Shown here: positions 8,571 to 16,539 of the stretch, one piece after another
Position numbering within the stretch: the first letter of the stretch is position 1
How the letters are laid out: each line of letters starts with the position of its first letter
Assembly (NCBI GenBank): GCA_958446835.1
Contig: CAUCXT010000017.1
Location: 1 to 56,311, forward strand
Direction: 5' to 3'
Origin: an uncultured Eubacterium sp.
Lineage (GTDB): Bacteria; Bacillota; Clostridia; Lachnospirales; Lachnospiraceae
Length of the DNA stretch: 56,311 nucleotides
The notes under the pieces: generated by a model
Told to the model about the DNA's origin: nothing
Databases searched by the model: none
The model's input: only the letters and a program-made list of their open reading frames with translations
Position numbers and translations under genes: made by a program

Positions 8571-8812
8571 ATCTGCCCATAAGATTTTATAAGAATCTTA
8601 TAGGCAGATTTTTTTTATATTTATATATTATATCTCTGCCCATAGTCTTAATATCGAAGTCTTATAGGCAGATTTTTTCATACATTACTTGTCATTTCTC
8701 TGCCCATAACCTGTTTTTTATATATATTAAGGCAGAGAAAACAGCTCATACTTCTGATTTTCAATACGTTTTCTCTGCCCAAAGATATCTATTTTTAGCT
8801 ATAGGACAGACA
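8571..8812. repeat. Array of four related TCTGCC hairpins between convergent genes
   Basis: The word TCTGCCC recurs at 8572, 8635, 8699 and 8774, with spacings of 63, 64 and 75 bases. Each copy starts a hairpin closed by GGCAGA or GGACAGA. Unit 1 pairs ATCTGCCCATAAGATT (8571-8586) with its near complement at 8594-8609 and is followed by eight T residues, so it is a good terminator for the antiporter gene. Unit 2 also ends in six T residues. Unit 3 has the 10-bp stem TTTCTCTGCC/GGCAGAGAAA, whose right arm can also pair with unit 4's left arm. Confidence 0.75.
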
Positions 8813-8844
8813 ATGGGTGCTTTCGTGTGGCAAACATATCAAGC

Positions 8845-10068
8845 CTATGATTCTTTCCTCTTCCTAAACAGATACTCGTCAAGCTGCTTCTTGATATCCT
8901 CCGGAATCTCCCTTGAAACAGGACATACAACAGCATTGGCAAAGCGCTCCGTGAACAGCGAAAGGAAATCTATGTCGCGTTCTAACTGCTCCATGGACAT
9001 CACATCCATAAGGTCATAACGGCAATGTATAGGTGCCACATTTCCACCCGCAATGCGCGCAAATGATACAGCAGGAACTCCCTTATCGGCAAAAGGTGTG
9101 GAATCGCTTGAGTACACTCCCGTCCTTGAGGCAACAGGGAATCCAACCTCAGCAGCCATATAGGATATGTAATGCGACAGCTTTTCCTCAGCGGACACAC
9201 ACGCGATGAATTTTCCCATGTAGGTTCCTATCATATCAAGATTGATGTTGAGCGCCAGCTTTTCAAGCTCTGCCTCATGGTCCCTGACGTACGCCTTTGA
9301 GCCAAGAAGCCCTCTCTCCTCACTTCCGCAGAATACAAATCTCAGTCCGTAATTTAATTTTTTGTTCTTAAGCGCCTCCATAATTCCAAGAAGCCCCACA
9401 CAGCCGCTCATATTATCGTAGGCGCCATGTGACAATGTGGTCGAATCATAGTGCGCGCTGAGAACGATATACTCATCCCTCTGTCCCGGAAGCTCTGCAA
9501 TCACATTGTGTGACTTTCCATCGTACTCATTCTGTCGCACCTCAAGTCTTACATTCTTAATACCGTTTTTTACAAGATTTACAGCCTCGCCCGCATTTAT
9601 CATGGCGCACAGAAGCTTCTTTGCTTCTCCCACAACAGCCTCACGCAGATCCCTCTGTTCAATGTCCTTGTCCGGATAGTGAATGTTTCCGTACTGGAAC
9701 AGTATAGCCTTCGCCCCTGCCTTGACAAGATCCTGATATGTGAAAAATGAAACACCGCCCACATCCAACAGAACAATCTTTTCCTTCGCTCCGGCTATCG
9801 ATACCTTGTCCACGCCCGGCATATAATACAGCTCGCCCTCAACCGAACCGCTTCCGCAGCAGGCAAATGCCTTACACTCAATCTCCGCACCGTCCGCATA
9901 GAGGTGTGCCTCCTCTATATCGCCCATGGCAACGCGGAAATCCTCTAGCCATGCCTTCACGCCAAGCTGCTCACACTGTCCCTTAAGGTATTCGGCAACC
10001 TGCAGCTCCTCCTTAGTTCCGCTGGCATGCACGAAATCAGTATTCTCAAATATGCTCCTCAAATTCAT
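8845..10068 (-). CDS. M28 family zinc aminopeptidase
   Basis: A 407-residue peptidase with the M28 metal ligands in order: H206 and D208 in SAHYDS, D218 in AYDNMSG, E250-E251 in SEERG, D278 in NLDMIG and a C-terminal histidine in APIHCRYD. A PA-like insert lies around 90-130. No signal peptide is visible, so it probably works in the cytoplasm. The start at 10068 has a GGAGACGAG site upstream; longer in-frame readings pass through the palindromic repeat at 10098-10160 and are not believable. It follows secDF on the same strand, separated by that repeat, and is the last gene of the colinear block containing SCIFF. Confidence 0.88.
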   Translation of the reverse strand: MNLRSIFENTDFVHASGTKEELQVAEYLKGQCEQLGVKAWLEDFRVAMGDIEEAHLYADGAEIECKAFACCGSGSVEGELYYMPGVDKVSIAGAKEKIVLLDVGGVSFFTYQDLVKAGAKAILFQYGNIHYPDKDIEQRDLREAVVGEAKKLLCAMINAGEAVNLVKNGIKNVRLEVRQNEYDGKSHNVIAELPGQRDEYIVLSAHYDSTTLSHGAYDNMSGCVGLLGIMEALKNKKLNYGLRFVFCGSEERGLLGSKAYVRDHEAELEKLALNINLDMIGTYMGKFIACVSAEEKLSHYISYMAAEVGFPVASRTGVYSSDSTPFADKGVPAVSFARIAGGNVAPIHCRYDLMDVMSMEQLERDIDFLSLFTERFANAVVCPVSREIPEDIKKQLDEYLFRKRKES

Positions 10069-10097
10069 ATAACTCGTCTCCTCTCCGAAAAATAAAA

Positions 10098-10160
10098 GCT
10101 GGGACAGGGGTAAGACCCCGGTGTCCCAGCCCTTGGGACACGGGGTCTTACCCCTGTCCC
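10098..10160. repeat. Twin GGGACA-type palindromic repeats (R4)
   Basis: Two copies lie head to head. Copy A (10098-10130) has GCTGGGACA...TGTCCCAGC arms around GGGGTAAGACCCC. Copy B (10133-10160) is nearly the reverse complement of A. The pair therefore forms a larger palindrome between the 3' end of secDF and the 5' end of the M28 gene. Confidence 0.85.
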
Positions 10161-10162
10161 AT

Positions 10163-12415
10163 TTAGTTGTTTGCTTTCTTCTTGCCTCTTCTGAGTACAT
10201 ACCAGAGTGCGCCTGTGATACATACTGATGAGTAACCACCGCAGATGATACCGACCATAAGAGGTGCGGCAAACTCACGGATTGCGCTCACTCCAAGTAT
10301 GAAGAGAATTACAACCATGATGAATGTTGTGAGTGTTGTGTACACCGAACGTCTCATAGTCTGTGAAATACTTATGTTTACAATCTCTGCAAGATCTGCC
10401 TTGCCCATCTGACCAAGGTTCTCTCTGATACGGTCAAAGATAACGATTGTAGCGTTGATTGAGTAACCTACAATTGTAAGCATACATGCTATGAAGGTAT
10501 TGCCAAGTGTTATTCTGGCAACCGCATAGAAACCAACTACTACAAGAACGTCATGTAAGAGTGCAAGCACTGCACTTCCTGCAAAACGAATATCCTTAAA
10601 TCTGAACCAGATATAGAGAAGCATGCAGATAGTCGCAATAATAACCGCAACAATCGCGTCCGTCTTCATCTCGTTGCTCACCGCACCGGAGATATTCTCT
10701 GTGAGGATTGAGCTCTGCTCAACACCGTACTTGGAGGTGAATAATTCCTCAAGTGCCTCTCTCTGCTCAATTGTAAGGTTGTTAGTCTTAAATACTACGT
10801 CATTGCTGCCCTGAACCTTCTGCTGCTGAACGGTTGAATCGCCGATTGCTGCAACAATATCAGGAATGATTGTGCTCTCAATCTCTGCCTGTGAGTAATC
10901 CTGATTGAAGGTAACGGTTGTGGATGTACCACCCTTGAAATCAAGACCATAGTTGAACATTCCCTTACCGCGTGCACCGTTTACCGATACAGTCACGACA
11001 CCGATAAGGATAAGTATACCGGAGATACAGAAGAAAATGTTCTTCTTTCCGATAAAGTTGAAGGTCTTAGTATCCCTTATAACACCATAAAGCTTCTCGT
11101 TCTTAGCACCGAAGTCATAGAATAACTTGAGAAGTAATCTTGTTATGACAAGTGCTGTGAACATGGAAACTATAATACCTATGGCAAGCGTGTAGGCAAA
11201 GCCCTTAACCGCACCTGAACCCTTGAGTCCAAGAACGAAGGCTGCGATAAGTGTTGTGATGTTTCCATCGAAAATTGCTGAAAATGCCTTGTTGAAACCA
11301 ATCTTCATTGCGGACTGTACAGTCTTACCTGTTCCAAGCTCCTCCTTGATACGCTCGAATATGATTACGTTCGCATCGACAGCCATACCGATTGACAGGA
11401 TGATACCTGCAATACCCGGAAGCGTGAAGGTAAGTCCTGCAACATTGATAATGATGAGTACAAGCATTGTGTAAATGCAAAGTGCGATACTTGCTGCAAG
11501 TCCCGGTATACGATATACAATAATCATAAACAGGATGATGATTGCAAGTCCTATTGCACCTGCTAAAAGGCTGGTACGGATAGCATCCTGACCAAGCTTA
11601 GCTCCTACAACCTGTGAACGAACCTCCTCAAGCTTGACAGGAAGAGCACCGATTCTGATTGTTGAAGCGATATTGTCCGCTGTCTGGTAATCGGACATAC
11701 CGTTGATAACTGCGTTTCCGTCTGTGATATGAGCGCTTACCTTAGGAACACTGATAAACTCATTGTCATAGTAGATACCGATTGTGTAGCCGTTCTCATA
11801 AGCAACCTGTGTAGCATCTGCGAACTTCTTTGCACCTTCATCGTAGAGGTTAAGCTCTACAACGAACTCTCTGCCGCCTGTGCTTGTCTGCTGTGAACCT
11901 GCTGTAGCGTTCTTTACATCAGCACCTGTAAGGAGAATACAGCCGTCTGCCTCTAACTCCTCAATGGTCTTGTTGAGTGTGTACTTATACTCAATCGACT
12001 GGCCATCTGCCGAGAGTGCAAGAGCACCCGTGTAGTTATCATTTCCATCTGAACCCTTCTGTGTTATGAAGTAGAGCTCACCCGGCTTTCCCATCTGTGA
12101 AAGCACTTCATTGGCATCTGTCACACCAGGAATCTCTATTGTGATACGGTTAGAGCCCTCCTGATAAACCTCAGCATCAGGAGTATATCCTTCCGCTCTC
12201 TTCTGAAGGATATATGTAGCGTCCTTCAAATCCTGGCTGTCAACATTATCACCTACGGCTTCGTAAGTAATGCTGACACCGCCTGCAAGGTCAAGACCAA
12301 GCTTAATTCCGGACATGCTTCCGTCCTTTGTGCTGCCCCATCCAAAGATTACCGTGTATACAAGAAACGCAATTACGGCAACCCATGCAAGAGACTTTAA
12401 AATCTTCTTAGCCAT
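10163..12415 (-). CDS. secDF: Fused protein translocase SecDF
   Basis: This 750-residue protein joins SecD and SecF. SecDF uses the proton gradient to help export through SecYEG. The SecD half has the LGLDLAGG motif near residue 38 and a large extracytoplasmic domain before its membrane segments. The SecF half begins about residue 470 with a new hydrophobic segment and GLDFKGGTS. About twelve membrane segments are expected. I chose the ATG at 12415 because AAAGGAAA precedes it and the protein then begins MAKKILKSLAW, a plausible membrane anchor. It starts 25 bases after scfB, so the two are probably cotranscribed. A SecDF gene near SCIFF is a recurrent arrangement in Clostridia. Confidence 0.94.
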   Translation of the reverse strand: MAKKILKSLAWVAVIAFLVYTVIFGWGSTKDGSMSGIKLGLDLAGGVSITYEAVGDNVDSQDLKDATYILQKRAEGYTPDAEVYQEGSNRITIEIPGVTDANEVLSQMGKPGELYFITQKGSDGNDNYTGALALSADGQSIEYKYTLNKTIEELEADGCILLTGADVKNATAGSQQTSTGGREFVVELNLYDEGAKKFADATQVAYENGYTIGIYYDNEFISVPKVSAHITDGNAVINGMSDYQTADNIASTIRIGALPVKLEEVRSQVVGAKLGQDAIRTSLLAGAIGLAIIILFMIIVYRIPGLAASIALCIYTMLVLIIINVAGLTFTLPGIAGIILSIGMAVDANVIIFERIKEELGTGKTVQSAMKIGFNKAFSAIFDGNITTLIAAFVLGLKGSGAVKGFAYTLAIGIIVSMFTALVITRLLLKLFYDFGAKNEKLYGVIRDTKTFNFIGKKNIFFCISGILILIGVVTVSVNGARGKGMFNYGLDFKGGTSTTVTFNQDYSQAEIESTIIPDIVAAIGDSTVQQQKVQGSNDVVFKTNNLTIEQREALEELFTSKYGVEQSSILTENISGAVSNEMKTDAIVAVIIATICMLLYIWFRFKDIRFAGSAVLALLHDVLVVVGFYAVARITLGNTFIACMLTIVGYSINATIVIFDRIRENLGQMGKADLAEIVNISISQTMRRSVYTTLTTFIMVVILFILGVSAIREFAAPLMVGIICGGYSSVCITGALWYVLRRGKKKANN

Positions 12416-12440
12416 TTTTTTAGTTTCCTTTCGCTTATGC

Positions 12441-13796
12441 TTAATTATTAGCAAGTGCTGCCTTTATCATAATGGCGCACTCAACTCTCTTTCTCTCCAT
12501 CTCACAGCCAACCTCATAGCTGTCATTGATATTGCCATGGAAATTGTATGAGTTAGCCGCACAGCCGCCGCTGCAGAAGAGCTTTGCAAAGCAGTCCTTG
12601 CACTTAGGCTTGGAATATACGTTGCACTGCTTAAACTCCTCACAGATATTCTTCTTCACAATGCCGTCATCAACATTACCAAGAAGGAAATCCTCATTGC
12701 CGACGAACTGGTGGCAAGGATATAAGTCACCCCAAGGTGTCACGGCAAGATACTCCGTACCCGAACCGCAGCCGGAAAGTCTCTTGTATACGCAAGGACC
12801 TCCTGTGAGGTCTATCATAAAGTGGAAGAAATTGAAGCCCCTTCCCTCCTTCTCCCTCTTAATCATCTCTACCGCGAGCTTATCGTACTCCTCGAAAATC
12901 TGTGGAAGATCCTCAGTTCTGAGCGCGTATGCATCCTCAGGTGAAGCGACAACCGGCTCAACCGAAATCTGCTTAAAGCCTTCATCTGCAAGACTTAAAA
13001 CATCCTTTGAGAAGTCAAGATTGTAATGTGTGAAGGTACCTCTCACATAGTAGTTGGTCTGATTACGGCTCTCTGCAACCTTCTTGAACTTCGGCATGAT
13101 GAGATCATAGCTTCCCTTGCCGTTGCGGAAAGGTCTCATTCTGTCATGGACTTCCTTACGTCCATCAGTGCTGAGAACTATATTCCCCATCTCCTTGTTG
13201 ACGAAATCAAGAATCTCGTCATTTAAGAGGACTCCGTTGGTTGTGAGTGTGAATCTGAACTTCTTGTTGTTAGCTTCCTCTATCGAGCGGCCGTATTCAA
13301 CAAGCTGCTTTACAACCTCCCAGTTCATAAGAGGCTCACCGCCAAAGAAATCTACCTCAAGATTTCTTCTGCTGCCGGAATTGGCTACAAGGAAATCAAG
13401 GGCTTTCTTTCCTACCTCAAAGCTCATAAGGGCTCTTCTTCCGTGATACTCGCCTTCCTCGGCAAAGCAGTACTGACATGCTAGGTTACAGTCATGTGCA
13501 ATATGTAAACATAGTGCCTTTACAACCGGCTGACGATTCTTAAAGCTGTCTATGTAATTCTCATAAATATCCTCAGTAAAGAGAGAACCTGCCTCCTTAA
13601 GCTCAGTTATCTCCTCGTAAGCTTCCTTAATATCCTCTGCCTTATATCTGTCGCTTAAACCGGCAGTAATCTCTTCTAAACTTGAACCCTCGTACATAGG
13701 TATCATATCATAGACTATCTCATCAACCACATGCACGGAGCCGCTGTTGACATCAAGTACGATATTGTATCCATTATTTTTATACTGATGTACCAT
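12441..13796 (-). CDS. scfB: SCIFF peptide maturase, radical SAM/SPASM thioether-forming enzyme
   Basis: This 451-residue enzyme installs thioether links between cysteines and acceptor residues of the SCIFF precursor. The radical SAM cluster is C103-x3-C107-x2-C110. The N-terminal 90 residues (MVHQYKNNGYNIVLDVNSG...) form the peptide-recognition region typical of this family. The C-terminal SPASM region is rich in cysteines, including CxxCFAKLFCSGGC, and would hold auxiliary 4Fe-4S clusters. The start is the second of two adjacent ATG codons, 7 bases from GGAAGG, matching the family's usual MVHQY start. The precursor gene scfA lies immediately upstream and secDF immediately downstream. Confidence 0.96.
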   Translation of the reverse strand: MVHQYKNNGYNIVLDVNSGSVHVVDEIVYDMIPMYEGSSLEEITAGLSDRYKAEDIKEAYEEITELKEAGSLFTEDIYENYIDSFKNRQPVVKALCLHIAHDCNLACQYCFAEEGEYHGRRALMSFEVGKKALDFLVANSGSRRNLEVDFFGGEPLMNWEVVKQLVEYGRSIEEANNKKFRFTLTTNGVLLNDEILDFVNKEMGNIVLSTDGRKEVHDRMRPFRNGKGSYDLIMPKFKKVAESRNQTNYYVRGTFTHYNLDFSKDVLSLADEGFKQISVEPVVASPEDAYALRTEDLPQIFEEYDKLAVEMIKREKEGRGFNFFHFMIDLTGGPCVYKRLSGCGSGTEYLAVTPWGDLYPCHQFVGNEDFLLGNVDDGIVKKNICEEFKQCNVYSKPKCKDCFAKLFCSGGCAANSYNFHGNINDSYEVGCEMERKRVECAIMIKAALANN

Positions 13797-13842
13797 CATA
13801 ATTCCTTCCTAAAATTAACAAATTCGCCTTTAACTGCAATAG

Positions 13843-13874
13843 ACCGGATAGCTGCTCTCAGACAGCTGTCCGGT
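13843..13874 (-). terminator. Hairpin between scfA and scfB, possible partial terminator
   Basis: ACCGGATAGCTG (13843-13854) pairs with CAGCTGTCCGGT (13863-13874) with one A-G mismatch in the genomic strand that becomes a G-U type pair in RNA. The T-run after the stem on the minus strand is weak. Such a hairpin would lower or process transcription into scfB and keep the precursor peptide in excess over its enzyme. Confidence 0.5.
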
Positions 13875-13930
13875 TCATTGTTGCGGCACAAATTTAATTG
13901 TTATACACAATTACAAAAATATATGCCTGA

Positions 13931-14071
13931 TTATTTGTTCTCACAGCTCTGGTTTCCAACTGTGCAGGATGTCTTACATGCAGACTGGCATGATGTCTGG
14001 CACTCGCCACAGCCGCCCTTCTTCATGGACTCCTTAAGATTTCTTGTGTTGATTGTCTTAACGTGCTTCAT
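13931..14071 (-). CDS. scfA: SCIFF (six cysteines in forty-five) ranthipeptide precursor
   Basis: This 46-residue peptide begins MKHVKTINTRNLKESMKK and has six cysteines at positions 21, 24, 28, 32, 36 and 43, in the spacing known for SCIFF peptides. The Thr/Ser residues between cysteines are the usual thioether acceptors. The N-terminal half is the leader recognised by the maturase. AGGAGGTG lies 9 bases before the ATG. It has a predicted promoter of its own and precedes scfB. The family is nearly universal in Clostridia, but its biological role is not settled; a signalling role has been proposed. Confidence 0.96.
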   Translation of the reverse strand: MKHVKTINTRNLKESMKKGGCGECQTSCQSACKTSCTVGNQSCENK

Positions 14072-14104
14072 CAAAAAACACCTCCTTATAGAATAGCTCC
14101 ATAG

Positions 14105-14133
14105 ATTATATCATATACTTTTAAAATATAAAA
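14105..14133 (-). promoter_or_regulatory. Predicted scfA promoter
   Basis: On the minus strand there is a perfect TATAAT (14110-14105) preceded by TG-A, an extended -10 form. The -35 hexamer 17 bases upstream (TTTTAT) is weak. It would give an untranslated leader of about 27 bases for scfA. Confidence 0.5.
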
Positions 14134-14149
14134 GCTTTTTTTACACAAC

Positions 14150-15160
14150 CTATCTATAATAATTTCCCCAGTTGTCGATAATATCCTTGGCTTCCGCAAT
14201 ACCAAGACCTGTTATATCCCTGAGTTCCTTTATTGCTGTTACCGAATCTCCTGCGGCAACATATCCGTTTATTCTGTCGATATCTGCCTTCGGAAGTTTT
14301 GTTCCGCCTATAACAGTGTACTCCGCTCCATTACTGTATGAAGCCGTCTCTGTATATGTATTGACAAAAGCCTGATTTGCTACATTGGCTGTATTCTCTG
14401 CTGTAGCTGCATTATTGCCTGCCGCTGCGCCGTTCTGTGCTGCCGCAAATCCGCTGTTGTAGGCTGCCTGCTCCGCTGCCAGCTTCTTTTTCCTGCCGGA
14501 TTTCCTGACAAAATGAATAACAATAATCAAAACTCCAAGTGCTATCACACCCATTGAAACATATACCATAATGCTTGTTGACTTAAGGTCCTTAAGTTCA
14601 AGGCAGATTGGAACTAAATACTCCTCAATCTCATCCCTGTCCGTTGTATCGAACCACTCCGCCTCCTCGAACCAATCAACAAAGTACTCATAAGCCTGTC
14701 CGTCTAACTTCTGGATATTTCCTTCAGCGGCAAATTCGTTGTCCGTAAAATAATCGGCTGCGTCTGTAAGATAGTCCCATGTGTCATCAACTATCTTATC
14801 GAATGCTTTCTTGTCATCCGAACCGACTTTAACTGCCATATAAAGTGTCTCATCGCCCTCAAAAACAGGGATGATATAGTAATAATGATATGTCTTGCCT
14901 GTGACATTTCCTGTCTTTGAATTCTTTGTGGTTGTCTCAAGAGTTCCAAAATTGTCAAGCGCTGCGTATATATCAGTTTTGATACCATCACCTATCTTGA
15001 TATCACTTACATTGACATCCTCATCATAAATATCGTATGCACTTGTGAAAGCTGATTTAATATTCTCCTTGTTCGAGAAGAGGAACATTCCTCCGAACAA
15101 AATCAACACCAACGCAACTGAAAGCCAACCACCCTTGTTTGTTCTTACTGTCTTTTTCAT
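14150..15160 (-). CDS. Two-pass membrane protein with C-terminal ribosomal L7/L12-like domain
   Basis: The 336-residue protein has a membrane segment at about 12-29, an extracytoplasmic domain of about 165 residues rich in Asp, Tyr and Thr, and a second membrane segment at about 198-220. A basic stop-transfer (RKSGRKKK) and an Ala/Asn-rich linker follow. The last 45 residues (AIKELRDITGLGIAEAKDIIDNW) match the fold signature of the C-terminal domain of ribosomal protein L7/L12, which binds translation GTPases in the ribosome. The function of such membrane-anchored proteins is unknown to me. It lies between tldE and scfA on the same strand. The start follows GGGAG. Confidence 0.75.
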   Translation of the reverse strand: MKKTVRTNKGGWLSVALVLILFGGMFLFSNKENIKSAFTSAYDIYDEDVNVSDIKIGDGIKTDIYAALDNFGTLETTTKNSKTGNVTGKTYHYYYIIPVFEGDETLYMAVKVGSDDKKAFDKIVDDTWDYLTDAADYFTDNEFAAEGNIQKLDGQAYEYFVDWFEEAEWFDTTDRDEIEEYLVPICLELKDLKSTSIMVYVSMGVIALGVLIIVIHFVRKSGRKKKLAAEQAAYNSGFAAAQNGAAAGNNAATAENTANVANQAFVNTYTETASYSNGAEYTVIGGTKLPKADIDRINGYVAAGDSVTAIKELRDITGLGIAEAKDIIDNWGNYYR

Positions 15161-15229
15161 CTTTCTTTTCTCCCACCTTAATTATTTTGATATATTTATT
15201 TCCTGTAAAAATAATACATCCGATATTAT

Positions 15230-16501
15230 TTACACTGTTCCCGAAACAGGAATGTCTTTAAGCAGCACTGCGTAAGGTCCCGAATATGAGCTGCTGTCAT
15301 AGCGCTCCTTTGAGAACACAAGGTCATGCTGCGCAGCTATAATGCTTCCGTTGACAGAGCCACCCGTTACAAGGCTTACACTGCCATTGTCATAAAGATA
15401 AGCAAGCCTTATCTCCCCTGCGAAATGTCCGGTCATCGCACTCATATTGAAATCGGAAAAGCTTACTACGTGAAGCACACGTCCCTTTTTCATATCAGCA
15501 ATGCTCTCTGAACCGTTGTCAACCAGCAGCTTATTGTACTCACCTGTAGGCTGTACCTTCAAATACTGTGACATTCTCAATCCACCATGGATATTCTTTA
15601 ATACTCCATCCTTTATAAGCTCACAGTCATGCATCTCAATTCCATCATTACTATAAGGCACCGATGAATGAAGAGTGATATTAAGCCTTTCTCCGGCTAC
15701 ATTCTCTCCCTGAATCTGCATACCTACTTCATAAGTTGAATACTTAGAATATATATTCGCCACATTCGCTCTCGTTGAATAGAAGGATAATACCTCCCTC
15801 ACGCTGTCCTCCGATAAAAGGACATTGTATCTTCCAGCCTCAGGCGCTCTGTCGGCGCGCGCCCTGTCCACAACTGTGTTAAGCTTATCTGCCACAAGAT
15901 TTTTAAGACTGTCCGTGTCAAGCTCATCGTAGGAAAAATCCTGATAAAGCTCAACATCCACAGGCTCAAGGCACTGCACGACGAACTCACCCTTCACAGA
16001 ATAGCTCTCATATCCACAGTCAACACCTTCACTATTAACAATTCTTACAGTCTTCTTCTCAACAAAAAGCTCCGCCGAATTTATGAAGCTCTTATCAACT
16101 GTGTCGGCGGCAAACAATGCCTCTGCCATGCTGTGTGCAGCATTCTCAAGTGTTATCTGTGCAAGGCTTCCTTCCGCCTTCACCATTGGCTCACCGGCTC
16201 CTGAAACAAGGGTGTAATAAGGGTTCATTGCATACCCTGCCGCATAGTAGGCGTCCTTTAATGTCTTTCTTATCTCATCCTCTTCCATGCCCTGATGAAT
16301 CATGCAGGTTGCGCAGCCGCGCATTTTCTTATCTTCGTCATCATGGTATACAGTCACATTCCACTCATCAAGAGCCTCTGTTCTGGTCATATCAAGTGTT
16401 TTCTTTATAAAAAACATTTCCTTGCAGTTTCTCTCACACTCTGTAATCAGATAGCTGTCAATACCAAGGCTCTTAAGCGAGCTGATAATGATATTTCGCA
16501 T
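15230..16501 (-). CDS. pmbA: TldE/PmbA family subunit of the TldD-TldE peptidase
   Basis: This 423-residue protein is the non-catalytic partner of TldD. It lacks the HExxxH zinc motif, as expected for TldE, and has the conserved modulator-of-gyrase fold. The TldD-TldE complex of Escherichia coli removes leader sequences from microcin B17 and helps degrade CcdA. I chose the ATG at 16501, which follows GGAG with 7-base spacing; a longer reading from 16540 overlaps the tldD stop. It is 38 bases behind tldD, so the two are clearly an operon, and it lies 69 bases before the L7/L12-tailed membrane protein gene. Confidence 0.9.
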   Translation of the reverse strand: MRNIIISSLKSLGIDSYLITECERNCKEMFFIKKTLDMTRTEALDEWNVTVYHDDEDKKMRGCATCMIHQGMEEDEIRKTLKDAYYAAGYAMNPYYTLVSGAGEPMVKAEGSLAQITLENAAHSMAEALFAADTVDKSFINSAELFVEKKTVRIVNSEGVDCGYESYSVKGEFVVQCLEPVDVELYQDFSYDELDTDSLKNLVADKLNTVVDRARADRAPEAGRYNVLLSEDSVREVLSFYSTRANVANIYSKYSTYEVGMQIQGENVAGERLNITLHSSVPYSNDGIEMHDCELIKDGVLKNIHGGLRMSQYLKVQPTGEYNKLLVDNGSESIADMKKGRVLHVVSFSDFNMSAMTGHFAGEIRLAYLYDNGSVSLVTGGSVNGSIIAAQHDLVFSKERYDSSSYSGPYAVLLKDIPVSGTV

Positions 16502-16539
16502 TTTTAATCTCCATTCCTTACATATTAAGTTATTCCGCA

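Noticed and set aside
8571..8812. CRISPR array
   Set aside because: The repeated words form imperfect hairpins of variable length with uneven spacing; there are no constant repeats with unique spacers and no cas genes.
10069..10278. A 70-residue N-terminal extension of the M28 peptidase
   Set aside because: It reads through the GGGACA twin repeat and the 3' end of secDF; the ATG at 10068 has a better ribosome binding site and matches the family start.
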